Source of the DNA: Filobasidium wieringae
Taxonomy: Eukaryota > Basidiomycota > Tremellomycetes > Filobasidiales > Filobasidiaceae
Length of the DNA: 64,000 nt
Reading direction: 5' to 3'
NCBI GenBank assembly: GCA_001600055.1
Contig: BCIV01000011.1
Coordinates: forward strand, 496,001 to 560,000
The notes beneath the pieces were generated by a model, which saw nothing but the letters and a program-made list of their open reading frames with translations, did not search any database and had not been told where the DNA came from. Position numbers and translations under genes: made by a program. This document shows positions 36,317-45,947 of this stretch, piece after piece (the first letter of the stretch is position 1; each line of letters begins with the position of its first letter).

Positions 36317-39300
36317 TCACTGGACCTTCATCAACCCTCTCAAAGCTTTAGCCATCCCGAAGGCGGCACTAGCGATTTCCTGTCTAGCAGGTTTGGTGAA
36401 TTCAGTGGCGCTCTGATGCGTACTGAGCTTGTCGGTCGAGTGCATGAGTTCTTCCAGTAACCTCTGCGCCTCGACTCCTTCGGGACCGTCGGCTTCGGTA
36501 GGCAACACTCCTGACGCGACAGCAACGATGGATGAGCCGATAGCGATGACTTCGGAAAGATGATCGTTCAGAGCAGAGGTGGATGCGGCGGAAGAATTGG
36601 CGTTATTTCCGTTCCTAATTTCGGCCAGTAATTGCTGAATCGAGTTGACGAGAGCAGAAGATTGAGTGGACAAGTACGGCTAAACGCGATTTAAGACGGT
36701 AGTGATCAGCTCAAGGCTTTGTTGATGAGTGTTCCAAGGTCTACAACATACCTTGACCTCTTCCCATTCTCCTGAATTCCTCTTGGGTCTCGATTCCACC
36801 GACTGCTCAGGTTCCGGTACAGGAGATTGTGTTGGAGATATACTCCTCACATCAATCGCTCGATTCTGGTTATCATAGGCCGAGACGGGGCTGGCGATAT
36901 CGATATATTGGTTTTGGCTCGGGTTATCGTACCCGCTTTGCCGAGAAGTAGGTCGGTCGTATGACGTGTCGATTTGCAATCGCTGGGGATGGTTATTATA
37001 CGCGTAATCCGTACCGTTGGGAAGATTATGTCTGTTTCCCACCATTGAAGCCTTTCTATCCAAGTCGAACGCATCGCTCTGATGTCCGGCAGAGGAAGAG
37101 GAAATGACCGAATCAGCCCGTACGGAACGAAGCGCAGGGGAAAGCGGGCCACCGTTGAATTGATGCTGAACAGGGCTGAGCATGCCTCCTCCGGGCGAAG
37201 TAGGGGCGGATGCTTTCCCATCCTTGATCACTTCCAGTTTACCCATGGCACCTGATCCAGCCGAGATACTTCTTCTCGCTTGCATTTCGGAAAAGCTTTT
37301 ACGGGAAAGAGAATTGACCGATGTACTTGGTCGAACGGTCCTTCGAATTTTCAATAGCTTGATGATCTCCACAACATTGGAAGAAACATGACTGGCAGCA
37401 GCATCCAGTAAACTGATAGGTGAGAGTCCAGAAGACATGGCGTGGCTTCGAGCCGCTTGCATCAACGCATTGAGCGTGGCCGAAGACTGGTGTTTACACT
37501 CGTCAAGCTGGTTCTGATCGATGGTGAAGTTGGGATCTGCCTCCCATTGCCTAACGTCTTCAGAAATATCATTTATTGATTCCACCACCCCCTTCATGGC
37601 CTGAAGAACACCTGTAGGCTGAGATGATCTAGAGTTGAGACAGAACATGTCAGTGTGATTCTATATACAGGGAAAAGGTTGTATTTACCTAGCAATAGCC
37701 AGCAAGTTGTCGATCGCACTTTGAAATGCAGTGACGTGGACATCCGCAATGTTTCCGTCCAGAGACGCAGGCATGTGATCATCAGTGATCGGTTTGGATA
37801 CAAACATGGTCGACGTGGCTAATACATCGAGCGGAGTCAGTAGGGCGCGAAAGAATCGGAGTCCAGGATGGCTAACCTTTTAGATTTCGCAGCTGTGTCC
37901 TCGTGGTCTCCCATTTTCGTCGATAATCCGTCACATCAGCTTCCAATCGATCTATCCGCTCGGCGTCCTCATCTTTCTCTGCGATCAATTCCTCATTACG
38001 GGCCGAGACGGCTTTTAACTCCTCCAGTAAGATTATCAACTCATTTTGCAGTTCTTTTATGGCTTCCGCAGACTGTATGCGCGACTCCTTAGCATGATGG
38101 GCACTTGATACCGACAAACCTCAACTTACGTCGTTCTCATTCATCGACCTGTTATTTCGGGTGAGCTGCTGCTTCAACTCCTCCTTCTCGGCATTGAGTT
38201 GGTTGTAGCGCTCTTTCCATTGAGCGATTTCAGTTTCAATGCTTCGGCGGCCGCCCTCTTGTCGTTGCTTGTCAGAATCCGCTTGTGTCCTCACGGTATC
38301 GAGTTCACGCTGCATCGACCACAACTCGTTGGAATGACTTGCTGATTTCTATTTTCAACGGAATAGGATTGGCAGGCGCAATGGTAGCCATACATCAACA
38401 TACGTACCTCTTTATGTCCTCGGACTTCCTCCTCAAGTTCTCTCGCACGAGACCGCTCCCAGGCTTCTCGCTCACTAGCTTCCTTAGCCTCTTTCTCCGT
38501 TGCAGCTAGACGCCTTTCCAGTCCGGCTAACTTGGCCTCGACATCGGATCTAGCTTTACGTTCTCTAAGCAAATCCACCATGGCGTTAGCGGTAGCGCCC
38601 GACCCAGCTGGTGCAGTTGCAGTGTGTTGGGACGCAGCCGATGGCGGTCTGTTGTTCAGAGATGTTCCAGGACGTTCACTGAGCGTATCTGCCCTCGATC
38701 GGGAATGATTCATGCCCCGATCCCCGTTTTCCTGAGCGGCGGATGGTCGAATCTCACGATCAGGCGTAGGTTCTTCATCCTCGAGGTCCTCCGTATCTTG
38801 TTGGCCGGAGTACTTCCCACTGCCGGACCCGCCCAGTCTGGAAGAACTCCTATTTATGAGCTTCGTCCCCGTTCTGCTCAAATTCGAGCTGGCTCGGCTG
38901 CTTTGTCGTTCGTGACCTCTATCTCTATCACGTGGTTGATTCCGCTCAGTCTCCCTGTCGTTCTCACTATCACTCCCGCTATCACCACCTAAAACGACGC
39001 TATCTCTTCCTTCTTGAGCATAAGGAACCTCTATTCGCTCCTCCGTCATTGTACTCTTATTCGGTACGACGTTATCATTCGTTGTGCTGGCACTCAACGT
39101 CGTCAATCCATTGTGAGAATTCGAACTGGCCAATCCAGGTGCTCGATCCATCTGGGAAGGACGTCGAGCGGGTCCAGGGACCAACCGTTCCGGTTGTGAT
39201 TTGCTAGCTTGAGCTTTGGGTTCGGAAGTAAGTTGGTCTCGAGATCCGGGTTGAGCTTGATATGTAGATGGCTGTTCTGCTCGCGAAGAGGGACGATCCT

Positions 39301-40315
39301 GGACCGTATTTGCGGTCTGTGGGTAAGCAGATGTCGGGCTGGTGACAGGAGGCTACGAGTATAGGATTCAGCATCGATGTTACCTCCCACGCAATGGAAA
39401 CTCGGACTCACCTGCATCTCTTCTTCAAACTCAGGCCAACGTCTCCTCAACTCGTAGAAAACATCGCTACCCAAATCCTTGAAACGATTCTTAGGTAAAG
39501 TCGCCAGCTTCTGTCTAGCTTGGTTTCGCTTAGGATGGAAATCTTCTCGTACAGGTAAGAACGGAGCTAATCCCAGCACCAGCAAGAAATGAGAATTGGT
39601 TAGTATGATGCATGAAATGAAGAAGGCACTCGAGAGAAACTGACCTTCGGTAGATTTCCCATCATCTGAATCTCTCCGTCTGACCAGCTCGTCGTAAACG
39701 TCCGTACTCAGCTCCTGGAACTGACTCCTTGTCAACCTCGTAAGCTTTTCTCTTGCAGAAGCTCTCGATGTAGGGGATTCTATGAAAATTGGATGACAGT
39801 ATGGATTAACAAAACGCTCGGGAAAGCCGTCGTGAAGATCGCTACTGACCATTCTCCAACCATGTCCATAAGAAAGACTTCAACGCTCTGAAATGTATTC
39901 TGGCAATCTCTCTAGCCTGATCGAGCTTTTCTTGCGCGATCGCTCCATTTCCCTGGTTACTCGTACTGGTGCTTGCTCCACTGACGTTCCTTCCCTGTTG
40001 CTGTAAAAGCGGTCGAGAACCGGACACTTGACGTTGGGGCAGTTGTGAGGCTAGGTTGTTTAAGCTTCCACTTCGAGTGGGTTGTTGCTGTTGTTGTTGT
40101 TGTTGTTGCTGCTGCTGCTGTTGACTAGAGTTGTTTGGCTGCCCAGGAGCGAGGCCTGGGGAGGAGTTGTTATAGCCATATTGAGAGTAGCTGTACCCGC
40201 CTTGAGATGAAGCCGTAGTCACCGCTGAAGGAGAGAATGGATGAGAAGAGGATTGATTGTTGGAGATTGAAGGTCGAGAGGAATGAGATGGTCGGTTTTG
40301 GAGAGGGGGAGGCAT
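36317..40315 (-). CDS. SPA2: Spa2-like polarisome scaffold
   Basis: Scaffold for polarised growth at bud and hyphal tips that recruits MAPK components and actin regulators. Nine exons: 40315-39850, 39779-39645, 39566-39412, 39352-38408, 38348-38130, 38072-37877, 37818-37689, 37628-36752, 36679-36317; 1161 residues. The two Spa2 homology (SHD/GIT) repeats are in exons 1-3: LTRSQFQELSTDVYDELVRR and LPKNRFKDLGSDVFYELRRR, preceded by AREIARIHFRALKSFL. Residues of about 500-700 are heptad-like coiled coil (ELEEEVRGHKE, KERYNQLNAEKEELKQQL, EELKAVSARNEELIAEKDED). The C-terminal region has two helical conserved blocks (FQSAIDNLLAIAR, ATEFTKPARQEIASAAFGMA) around a Ser-rich linker. A Gln run sits in the N-terminus. 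Divergent from VTI1. Confidence 0.92.
40080..40130 (-). repeat. CAA/CAG repeat (polyGln) in SPA2
   Basis: Runs of CAA and CAG on the coding strand give about 14 consecutive Gln in the N-terminal region, upstream of the first SHD repeat. Confidence 0.85.
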
Positions 40316-41406
40316 GGTTGTAGTGAAGATGTAGATCGGATTCCAGAGCGGTCCCCGGGGTTTGTCGGCGTGTAAATTTGATTCGGCAAGGAAATCTCAG
40401 ATATTGCTCAACCAGTCGTACTAGCTTCGCAGCGGGAGATCGTTTCTATATTTCTCGATGATATACCTAACTGGCCGATCTCCAAAAGATCCTGGTTTTG
40501 TTGGCCTTATTGGATCTTGCTTTCCTGTCCCTGAATATCCGTCCAGGCCGCCTGGGCGCGTCAGGGAAAGTGACGAGATTAAAAGATCAGCTGACTATTT
40601 GAGCTACCGGGCCGTGAAGATGACTCTATTGACGGTGTTGAATGAAGGGGTGATCTTCCTAGTGTGCATCTGGCACTACTAGAGAATATAGGAGTAGGTC
40701 GAAGAAGGCAGGAGGCCAGGGCAAGATTATTCTTGTTTCTTTTGTTGACGCGGAAAGCGCGTATCTCGATATCGAATATACCGAATACCGGCAGTTCTCG
40801 AGATCTCAAGATCTCAAGCTTCTCAAGGTTCTATCATTCTGGAACCTAACGTCCACAAGAGACGAGAGATCATGATCAGTGCATTCACCGTGCAGAGACT
40901 ATTCATATATGCGATGTGCCCCACACTCTTTCTCAAGGCTCGTTGTGGTCCCAGAGCAAGCTTGTCGAGGTCGTTACCGGATATACTGCTAAATTCTGGT
41001 TGGTTTAGGGTACAACGTACAACAAAATATAAGGAAGCCTCTTCATGTTCTCAACCTCTGAACAAAGGCAGGCCAACGTCTAGGCAGCAGATGCTGAAAC
41101 ACTGTCAGACAGAGCACACCAGTGTCCAGTAGTCAGTACACCAACCGCACTTTATGGCGCGTTCATCGAAAGTGGGGTAGACACGACTACGCGCGGAGAT
41201 GGCCTGAATGTTCAAGCTCGTCATCGTTATCGATCACCTAGATCACCTACCTACCTTCGACCAGACTAACATCGCTTTTACATTAGCAATCTTGGGAGGC
41301 TAGGATTGGACTTGCTTTCGTCGAGGGTATCACCAGACGCATATACACCATATCTTCCTAATCGAGCTCTGATATCTAGCAATTGCTATTGCATAGCACG
41401 TTTAAG
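40316..41406. promoter_or_regulatory. Divergent promoter SPA2 / VTI1
   Basis: These 1091 bases lie between opposite start codons. They contain short direct repeats (gatctcaa, about 40800-40820) and several short ORFs without family features (40458-40682, 40872-41132). I see no RNA gene or mobile element. Confidence 0.5.
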
Positions 41407-42563
41407 ATGGATAACTCGCCAACGTAAGTACAATCCGCTTATTTCAAAAGTCCCTGAGACTGATCGTACTTCGCTACATTCTTGTAGAGCCTTGTTTGAG
41501 AACTACGATGAGGATTTCAAGTCTTTGCTCGCGGCTCTTAAGCAAAAGCTTGACAGTGGAGAAATCAGGGATCTTTCTGGAGGTGAGCAGGTATCGGAAT
41601 AGTTCCAGTCGCTCAAAGAAGGCTAACCTTACATTTGACTGTGGTAGAGCAGAAGAAATCTAGCTTGAAGAAGGTTGAGAATGAGTTGGATGAAGCGGAA
41701 GAGATTGTCAGTCTCTTCGTCTTGCCCCATAACATTTCTGGTCTTCAGCTGATGGAATGATAACTACCGTAATTTATCCAACGCAGATCTCCCAAATGGA
41801 GATCGAACTACCTTCCATGCCTACTTCCATACGCACACCGTACCAGGCAAGGCTGACTAGCAGCAAATCCGAATTGAACAAGGTCAAGAAATCACTTGTG
41901 AGTTTTGAGCCTATTCTCTGCTCCTTTGTTCGTTGCCTGAAACGATTCGTCCCATCGAGCAGAAAGACTTGCAGAGAGATTCTCAACGATCTGATCTACT
42001 CGGAAACCGAGGTACAGGAGGAAAACGGGGCCACCCTGGGTACTCCGACGAACCTTATTCTGACGATCCATCAGGGTACGATCGTGATCAAAGGGGAAGG
42101 TTATTGGCTGGAACAGAGACTCTGAACGATGGGTCGAGGAGATTGGAGAATGCTCATCGGATAGCTCTGGAGACTGAGGATGTAGGGGCTGACATTCTAA
42201 GGAACTTGAGGGGCCAGCGGGATCAGATTGAGCACACTCGGGATACTGTAAGTCATTTCGGAAGGGAATGATGGCATTCGTGTTTAGCTGATACAACTTG
42301 CGCATTTTATTAGCTCACACAGGCTGACTCTGGTATCGATAGGGCAAGCGGGACGTTAAAGAAGATGGTTTGGAAGTAAGTCGAGCGTTGCAAAGGCTGA
42401 AACCCCTTCCTGATCAGGGAAACGCTCAACTGACACAGCCCTTTCTCTCGATTCTTACCTAACCAACAATAGGATGCAACAACAACGATTCTTGACGGCG
42501 GGAATCATCGCCATCTTGGTCTTGTTGATCATTCTTGTACTCTATTCGAAGATTCGTGGTTGA
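41407..42563 (+). CDS. VTI1: Vti1 Qb-SNARE
   Basis: Tail-anchored v-SNARE for Golgi, endosome and vacuole fusion; 239 residues. Exons: 41407-41423, 41488-41582, 41648-41706, 41787-41897, 41963-42247, 42314-42375, 42473-42563. The N-terminal three-helix region begins ALFENYDEDFKSLLAALKQK; KVENELDEAEEIISQMEIEL and TSSKSELNKVKKSLKDLQRD follow. The Qb SNARE motif covers ILRNLRGQRDQIEHTRDT to DSGIDRASGTLKKM, with the zero-layer Gln in the RGQRDQ segment. The C-terminal anchor is FLTAGIIAILVLLIILVLYS, ending KIRG. Exon 1 is only 17 bases. The acceptor at 42313 was preferred over one 9 bases later because it keeps LTQAD. Confidence 0.95.
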
Positions 42564-42972
42564 TGCAGGTAGATCTGCTTGTGTCTTGCTGGATATCTGG
42601 GTTGTGAGGATTGTATGATTCGTCTCTTATACCATACATAATCTATCAAACGAACGCATCTAGATCAGACAGTTTACTAGAGATGGCAGAAACAGCGCTC
42701 TGCTTCTTAATGGGAGACCTCAAGAGCCTAAGGTCGTTTTATATCGGCGCACTTACCCAGGCCTTGCCAGGATTTGACAATTGACAAAATCGATGAGGTT
42801 ACCTGGGGCTTTCTGTGCCTTTGGTCGCTACTTTCGAAACTTTGCGGGACCTTACATTCCCTTTGTGTTCCCCCTTAAAAACGCAACCCATCCTTTAATT
42901 GTGCTAAATACTTATACAAAACGCTGCAATTGGTGAGATGGACATTTCGAGCGAAAGGTTGCTCAAAGGGGC
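42564..42972 (+). promoter_or_regulatory. Upstream region of the first orphan gene
   Basis: 409 bases between VTI1 and the ORF at 42973. A TATA-like stretch occurs near 42905-42915, about 60 bases before the start codon. Nothing else is seen. Confidence 0.45.
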
Positions 42973-44145
42973 ATGAGTGGCAGACCGAAGAATCCAATCA
43001 GAATCTTGAATCCTGCAAAATTTTCTCAGTCTCACCGCCAGGCCAATGATTATTTCCCAACCCAAGAAGAGATGATTCGATCGCCACCAGTCTCTCCGTT
43101 GATCCAGGCCGAGGGAGTCTACTCTGATGGAAGTGTCCCGTCTCCAATCTCGCCTCTGACACCGAACGTTCCGGACGCAAGGGTTTCAGGCCCCTTCCGC
43201 GACTCAGCAGTGGAATTCAATGACGGTATGGGCCTTTTAGAGGAGCATATATCCCACATCAAGGCGGTGGATGATTACAAAAATGGCGGCAACGTCGGCG
43301 CCACATATATGCCTACGAGAAGACCATCGATCGCGTCAGTGGGCAATAATTCCCATGAAGCAGATCAGCTGGAGAGAGAGGCTGGACAGTGCAAACCGGT
43401 CTTTGTTTCTGGATCATCCAATCAAGATAGCAACCCAAAACCCGCGACATCCGCGAAATTGGACGGCCTTATCCAATCCTCCGTCATACACTCTGGAAAC
43501 CCAAAACACGCAGTTAATTTCAGCCGACATCTGCCAAGCCCAGATCGTGAGGGACTGTCTATTCACCACCGAAGTAGCAAACTTCCGGGGACCGTATCAC
43601 ACAATAGACACTCAACACAAGATATGGGTGACATTCACCGTCACCAGCCCATCTACGCAGAGTCTGATCAAAATCTCGACGAATCGGATGCGGAAAGCAG
43701 TATCAGAAGATCGATGTCCGAGAGTTTCGCATCTTGGAGCGAAAACGACTCCCACGATTATCAGCTTCCACCTTCACCTTTAGGGAACCAGGTTGTACCC
43801 ATTCCTGTCGAAACATCGGCCAAGAAAGAGAAAAAGTGGGGTTGGCGGAAGCTCACTAGGCGTTTCAGACGCGAGCCTAGAGAGGATACCAGCCGGGAGG
43901 GGGAAGCGACACTCGCGGATCATTCAGTACTAGGGACTTCAAACGCCGGCTGTGACGAAGGCTCTTTATCGTTGTCTTCAAACAACTCCCAGAGCGGACG
44001 TGATCGATTTGAGGATGGTAGTATTGCTGCTAGCAACAGCAACACTGGCCGATCCCGGTCGTCCCAGTGGAGCGTCTGTAGTGGATTGACGCAGAGGATT
44101 AAAAGTCTTCTCTCCAGAAACACAGATTCGAGCGGTCAATCCTGA
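42973..44145 (+). CDS. Intronless Ser-rich protein of unknown function
   Basis: Single open frame of 390 codons. I recognise no domain, signal peptide or membrane span. Composition is Ser/Asn/Pro/His-rich and probably disordered. It has proline-directed Ser/Thr sites in the N-terminus (RSPPVSPLIQ, VPSPISPLTP) and an acidic/Ser stretch (DESDAESSIRRSMSES). A strongly basic cluster (KKEKKWGWRKLTRRFRREPR, near residues 280-300) has three aromatic residues. The end is Ser-rich (LTQRIKSLLSRNTDSSGQS). The basic-aromatic patch could bind membrane or nucleic acid; that is inference. The ORF length and the absence of introns in an intron-rich region are notable. It is followed 333 bases later by a second intronless orphan of similar make-up. 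Confidence 0.65.
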   Translation: MSGRPKNPIRILNPAKFSQSHRQANDYFPTQEEMIRSPPVSPLIQAEGVYSDGSVPSPISPLTPNVPDARVSGPFRDSAVEFNDGMGLLEEHISHIKAVDDYKNGGNVGATYMPTRRPSIASVGNNSHEADQLEREAGQCKPVFVSGSSNQDSNPKPATSAKLDGLIQSSVIHSGNPKHAVNFSRHLPSPDREGLSIHHRSSKLPGTVSHNRHSTQDMGDIHRHQPIYAESDQNLDESDAESSIRRSMSESFASWSENDSHDYQLPPSPLGNQVVPIPVETSAKKEKKWGWRKLTRRFRREPREDTSREGEATLADHSVLGTSNAGCDEGSLSLSSNNSQSGRDRFEDGSIAASNSNTGRSRSSQWSVCSGLTQRIKSLLSRNTDSSGQS

Positions 44146-44478
44146 GATCTAGTATATCGCGGTCGGACGTCGCGATGACCATAGAATTTGTATTGATTAG
44201 CTTGGGTACCGCGACTCATAAGATGGCTGCAGCCCTCTCATTATTATTGTCACCTCTGGCTGATGGATCCTGAAAACGATTCGTCATATGTTGAGACTCC
44301 CCCCCGTGAATCGCTTACCTCTTCCTTTCATCTCATCCGTAGCTTCGATCTGTATTTAACCACCCAGTACATTTGCACAACCTACGTTGACAAAGACAAG
44401 GTCCGAAAGAGACACGATCGCTTTTACATTTGAACTATTCAACTCAATCAATACATTCGAATCATTTTAACTTGACCA
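44146..44478 (+). promoter_or_regulatory. Upstream region of the second orphan gene
   Basis: 333 bases between the two intronless ORFs. A TATA-like TATTTAA occurs near 44353. It is followed by a pyrimidine/AC-rich leader. No gene is seen. Confidence 0.4.
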
Positions 44479-45231
44479 ATGCTCCCTAACGACCAGCAAA
44501 TCCCTCAGCAAGGCCTCAAAGAGGGAAAAGAGGGGCGAGGCCTAAAACTTCAGATCCCTTCAACCGATCGTGTAAAACACATACTAGCCCGTAAAATTCC
44601 TCACAAGATCCGTCACAGGGGCGTTCGACGTGTTGCAGCACCGACGCACGTGGAACAACCACCTAAGGACCCAAAATACCTGCAGGATGACTTGAACAGA
44701 CGCGAACGGTATGAGATGGAATGTGCACATGGGATATACGACGGTGATGGACTTACGCCTATTCAGTTGGTGTGGCTTCATCAGCCCAACGACAACTTAG
44801 CTTCGTCCCAATCTGAGGAACCAACTGATCACAATGTGGCCAGTGGAGCAGGGAACCTGAGTATTTCCACTGATGCTCTGACGAGTATCGTTGATGATGG
44901 TTCTATCATGACGGATGCATCCAATGCACAGACTGTTGAAGAAAATGTGATTCGCAGGCAAAAGAAGCAACGGCGCATCTTCTCGGGGATCAGTCGGATG
45001 ACCGGCTTTCGTAAAAAGAAATCCATGAACTCTATAGGGCCCCGCTTCGATACTCTGTCCGAGTCATCAAATACATCAGAGGATGTATCTGATATCTCCA
45101 ACTATTCTGAACGTCAGAGAAACGTGGACGACTCAAGCAGAGAAGAGAGTTATGGATCCATATTCGTTAGCGACTATGTGTACAACCCTGGAACGGGAAG
45201 ATCGACTTTAAGGTCTGAAGTCTTCCGTTAG
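44479..45231 (+). CDS. Intronless basic/Ser-rich protein of unknown function
   Basis: Single open frame of 250 codons, same strand as the preceding orphan. No domain is recognised. It has a basic N-terminal segment (HILARKIPHKIRHRGVRR), a better-ordered-looking middle (RERYEMECAHGIYDGDGL, TPIQLVWLHQP), then an acidic/Thr-Ser stretch. A second basic cluster follows (RRQKKQRRIFSGISRMTGFR, near residues 155-175), and a Ser-rich tail ends the protein. The order acidic/Ser - basic with aromatic residues - Ser-rich tail mirrors the upstream orphan, but I see no clear residue-level alignment, so common descent is only a guess. The confidence is for a real coding gene, not for any function. Confidence 0.6.
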   Translation: MLPNDQQIPQQGLKEGKEGRGLKLQIPSTDRVKHILARKIPHKIRHRGVRRVAAPTHVEQPPKDPKYLQDDLNRRERYEMECAHGIYDGDGLTPIQLVWLHQPNDNLASSQSEEPTDHNVASGAGNLSISTDALTSIVDDGSIMTDASNAQTVEENVIRRQKKQRRIFSGISRMTGFRKKKSMNSIGPRFDTLSESSNTSEDVSDISNYSERQRNVDDSSREESYGSIFVSDYVYNPGTGRSTLRSEVFR

Positions 45232-45947
45232 AAAAATTCAGGCTCCAGTTGCAGGAACGACTTTCGCATTACAGACAGGATGTTACAATGAGATCGCGAG
45301 GCATAAAGTTGTTGCAGAAATCGAGGTGAAACGCGGGAAGAGCGGGAGATCTACGATTTTGGGGGAGATCTGATAGAGACTCGCGTGTTGCACGTGTTCG
45401 GTCTGTGGAGTAATCAGATAAGCACCGGGAATATATACGCGAGATGGAGCAGAGTAGGCGATGATCCGATTGGTCGATCAGTGGCATCAGGCGAGGTCAT
45501 GGTGGATCTTTTGACAAGGGTCAAGTACAACGAGAGGCATTGTAGGAGTGTACAATGTCTGGAGTAGTCAGTCTAGAGCGATGTGAATTGAACAGGATCA
45601 GCTGAGGTGCCATATGCACGCTCGACATCGACGATCCGCTTTACTCCGAGGGTTGGAGATGAAATTACGTCACAGACGAGCGACAGGTTCTTATTTTCAC
45701 ACGAACGAGCATTCGTACAATTCCTGGCTCTAGTCACAGATCTCACTTGGTTCATACATCGAGCAGCTCAGATACCGCAATTCGTACTCGACTGCCACAG
45801 GCTAGCTTAATCATTCCCATATATACGTCGATACCATAAAATTCCACACCGTCCCATCCATCGATCAAAAGCAACCCGAAACTTGTACGCCTCTCGGATC
45901 GATCGCAACTCCACAAATCACCCCAGACCATATCGACTACGACCAAG
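45232..45947 (+). promoter_or_regulatory. AIF-like gene upstream region
   Basis: 716 bases without a convincing gene. CACGTG occurs at 45391-45396 (not in a longer palindrome). Short ORFs at 45385 and 45607 have no recognisable content. Confidence 0.45.
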
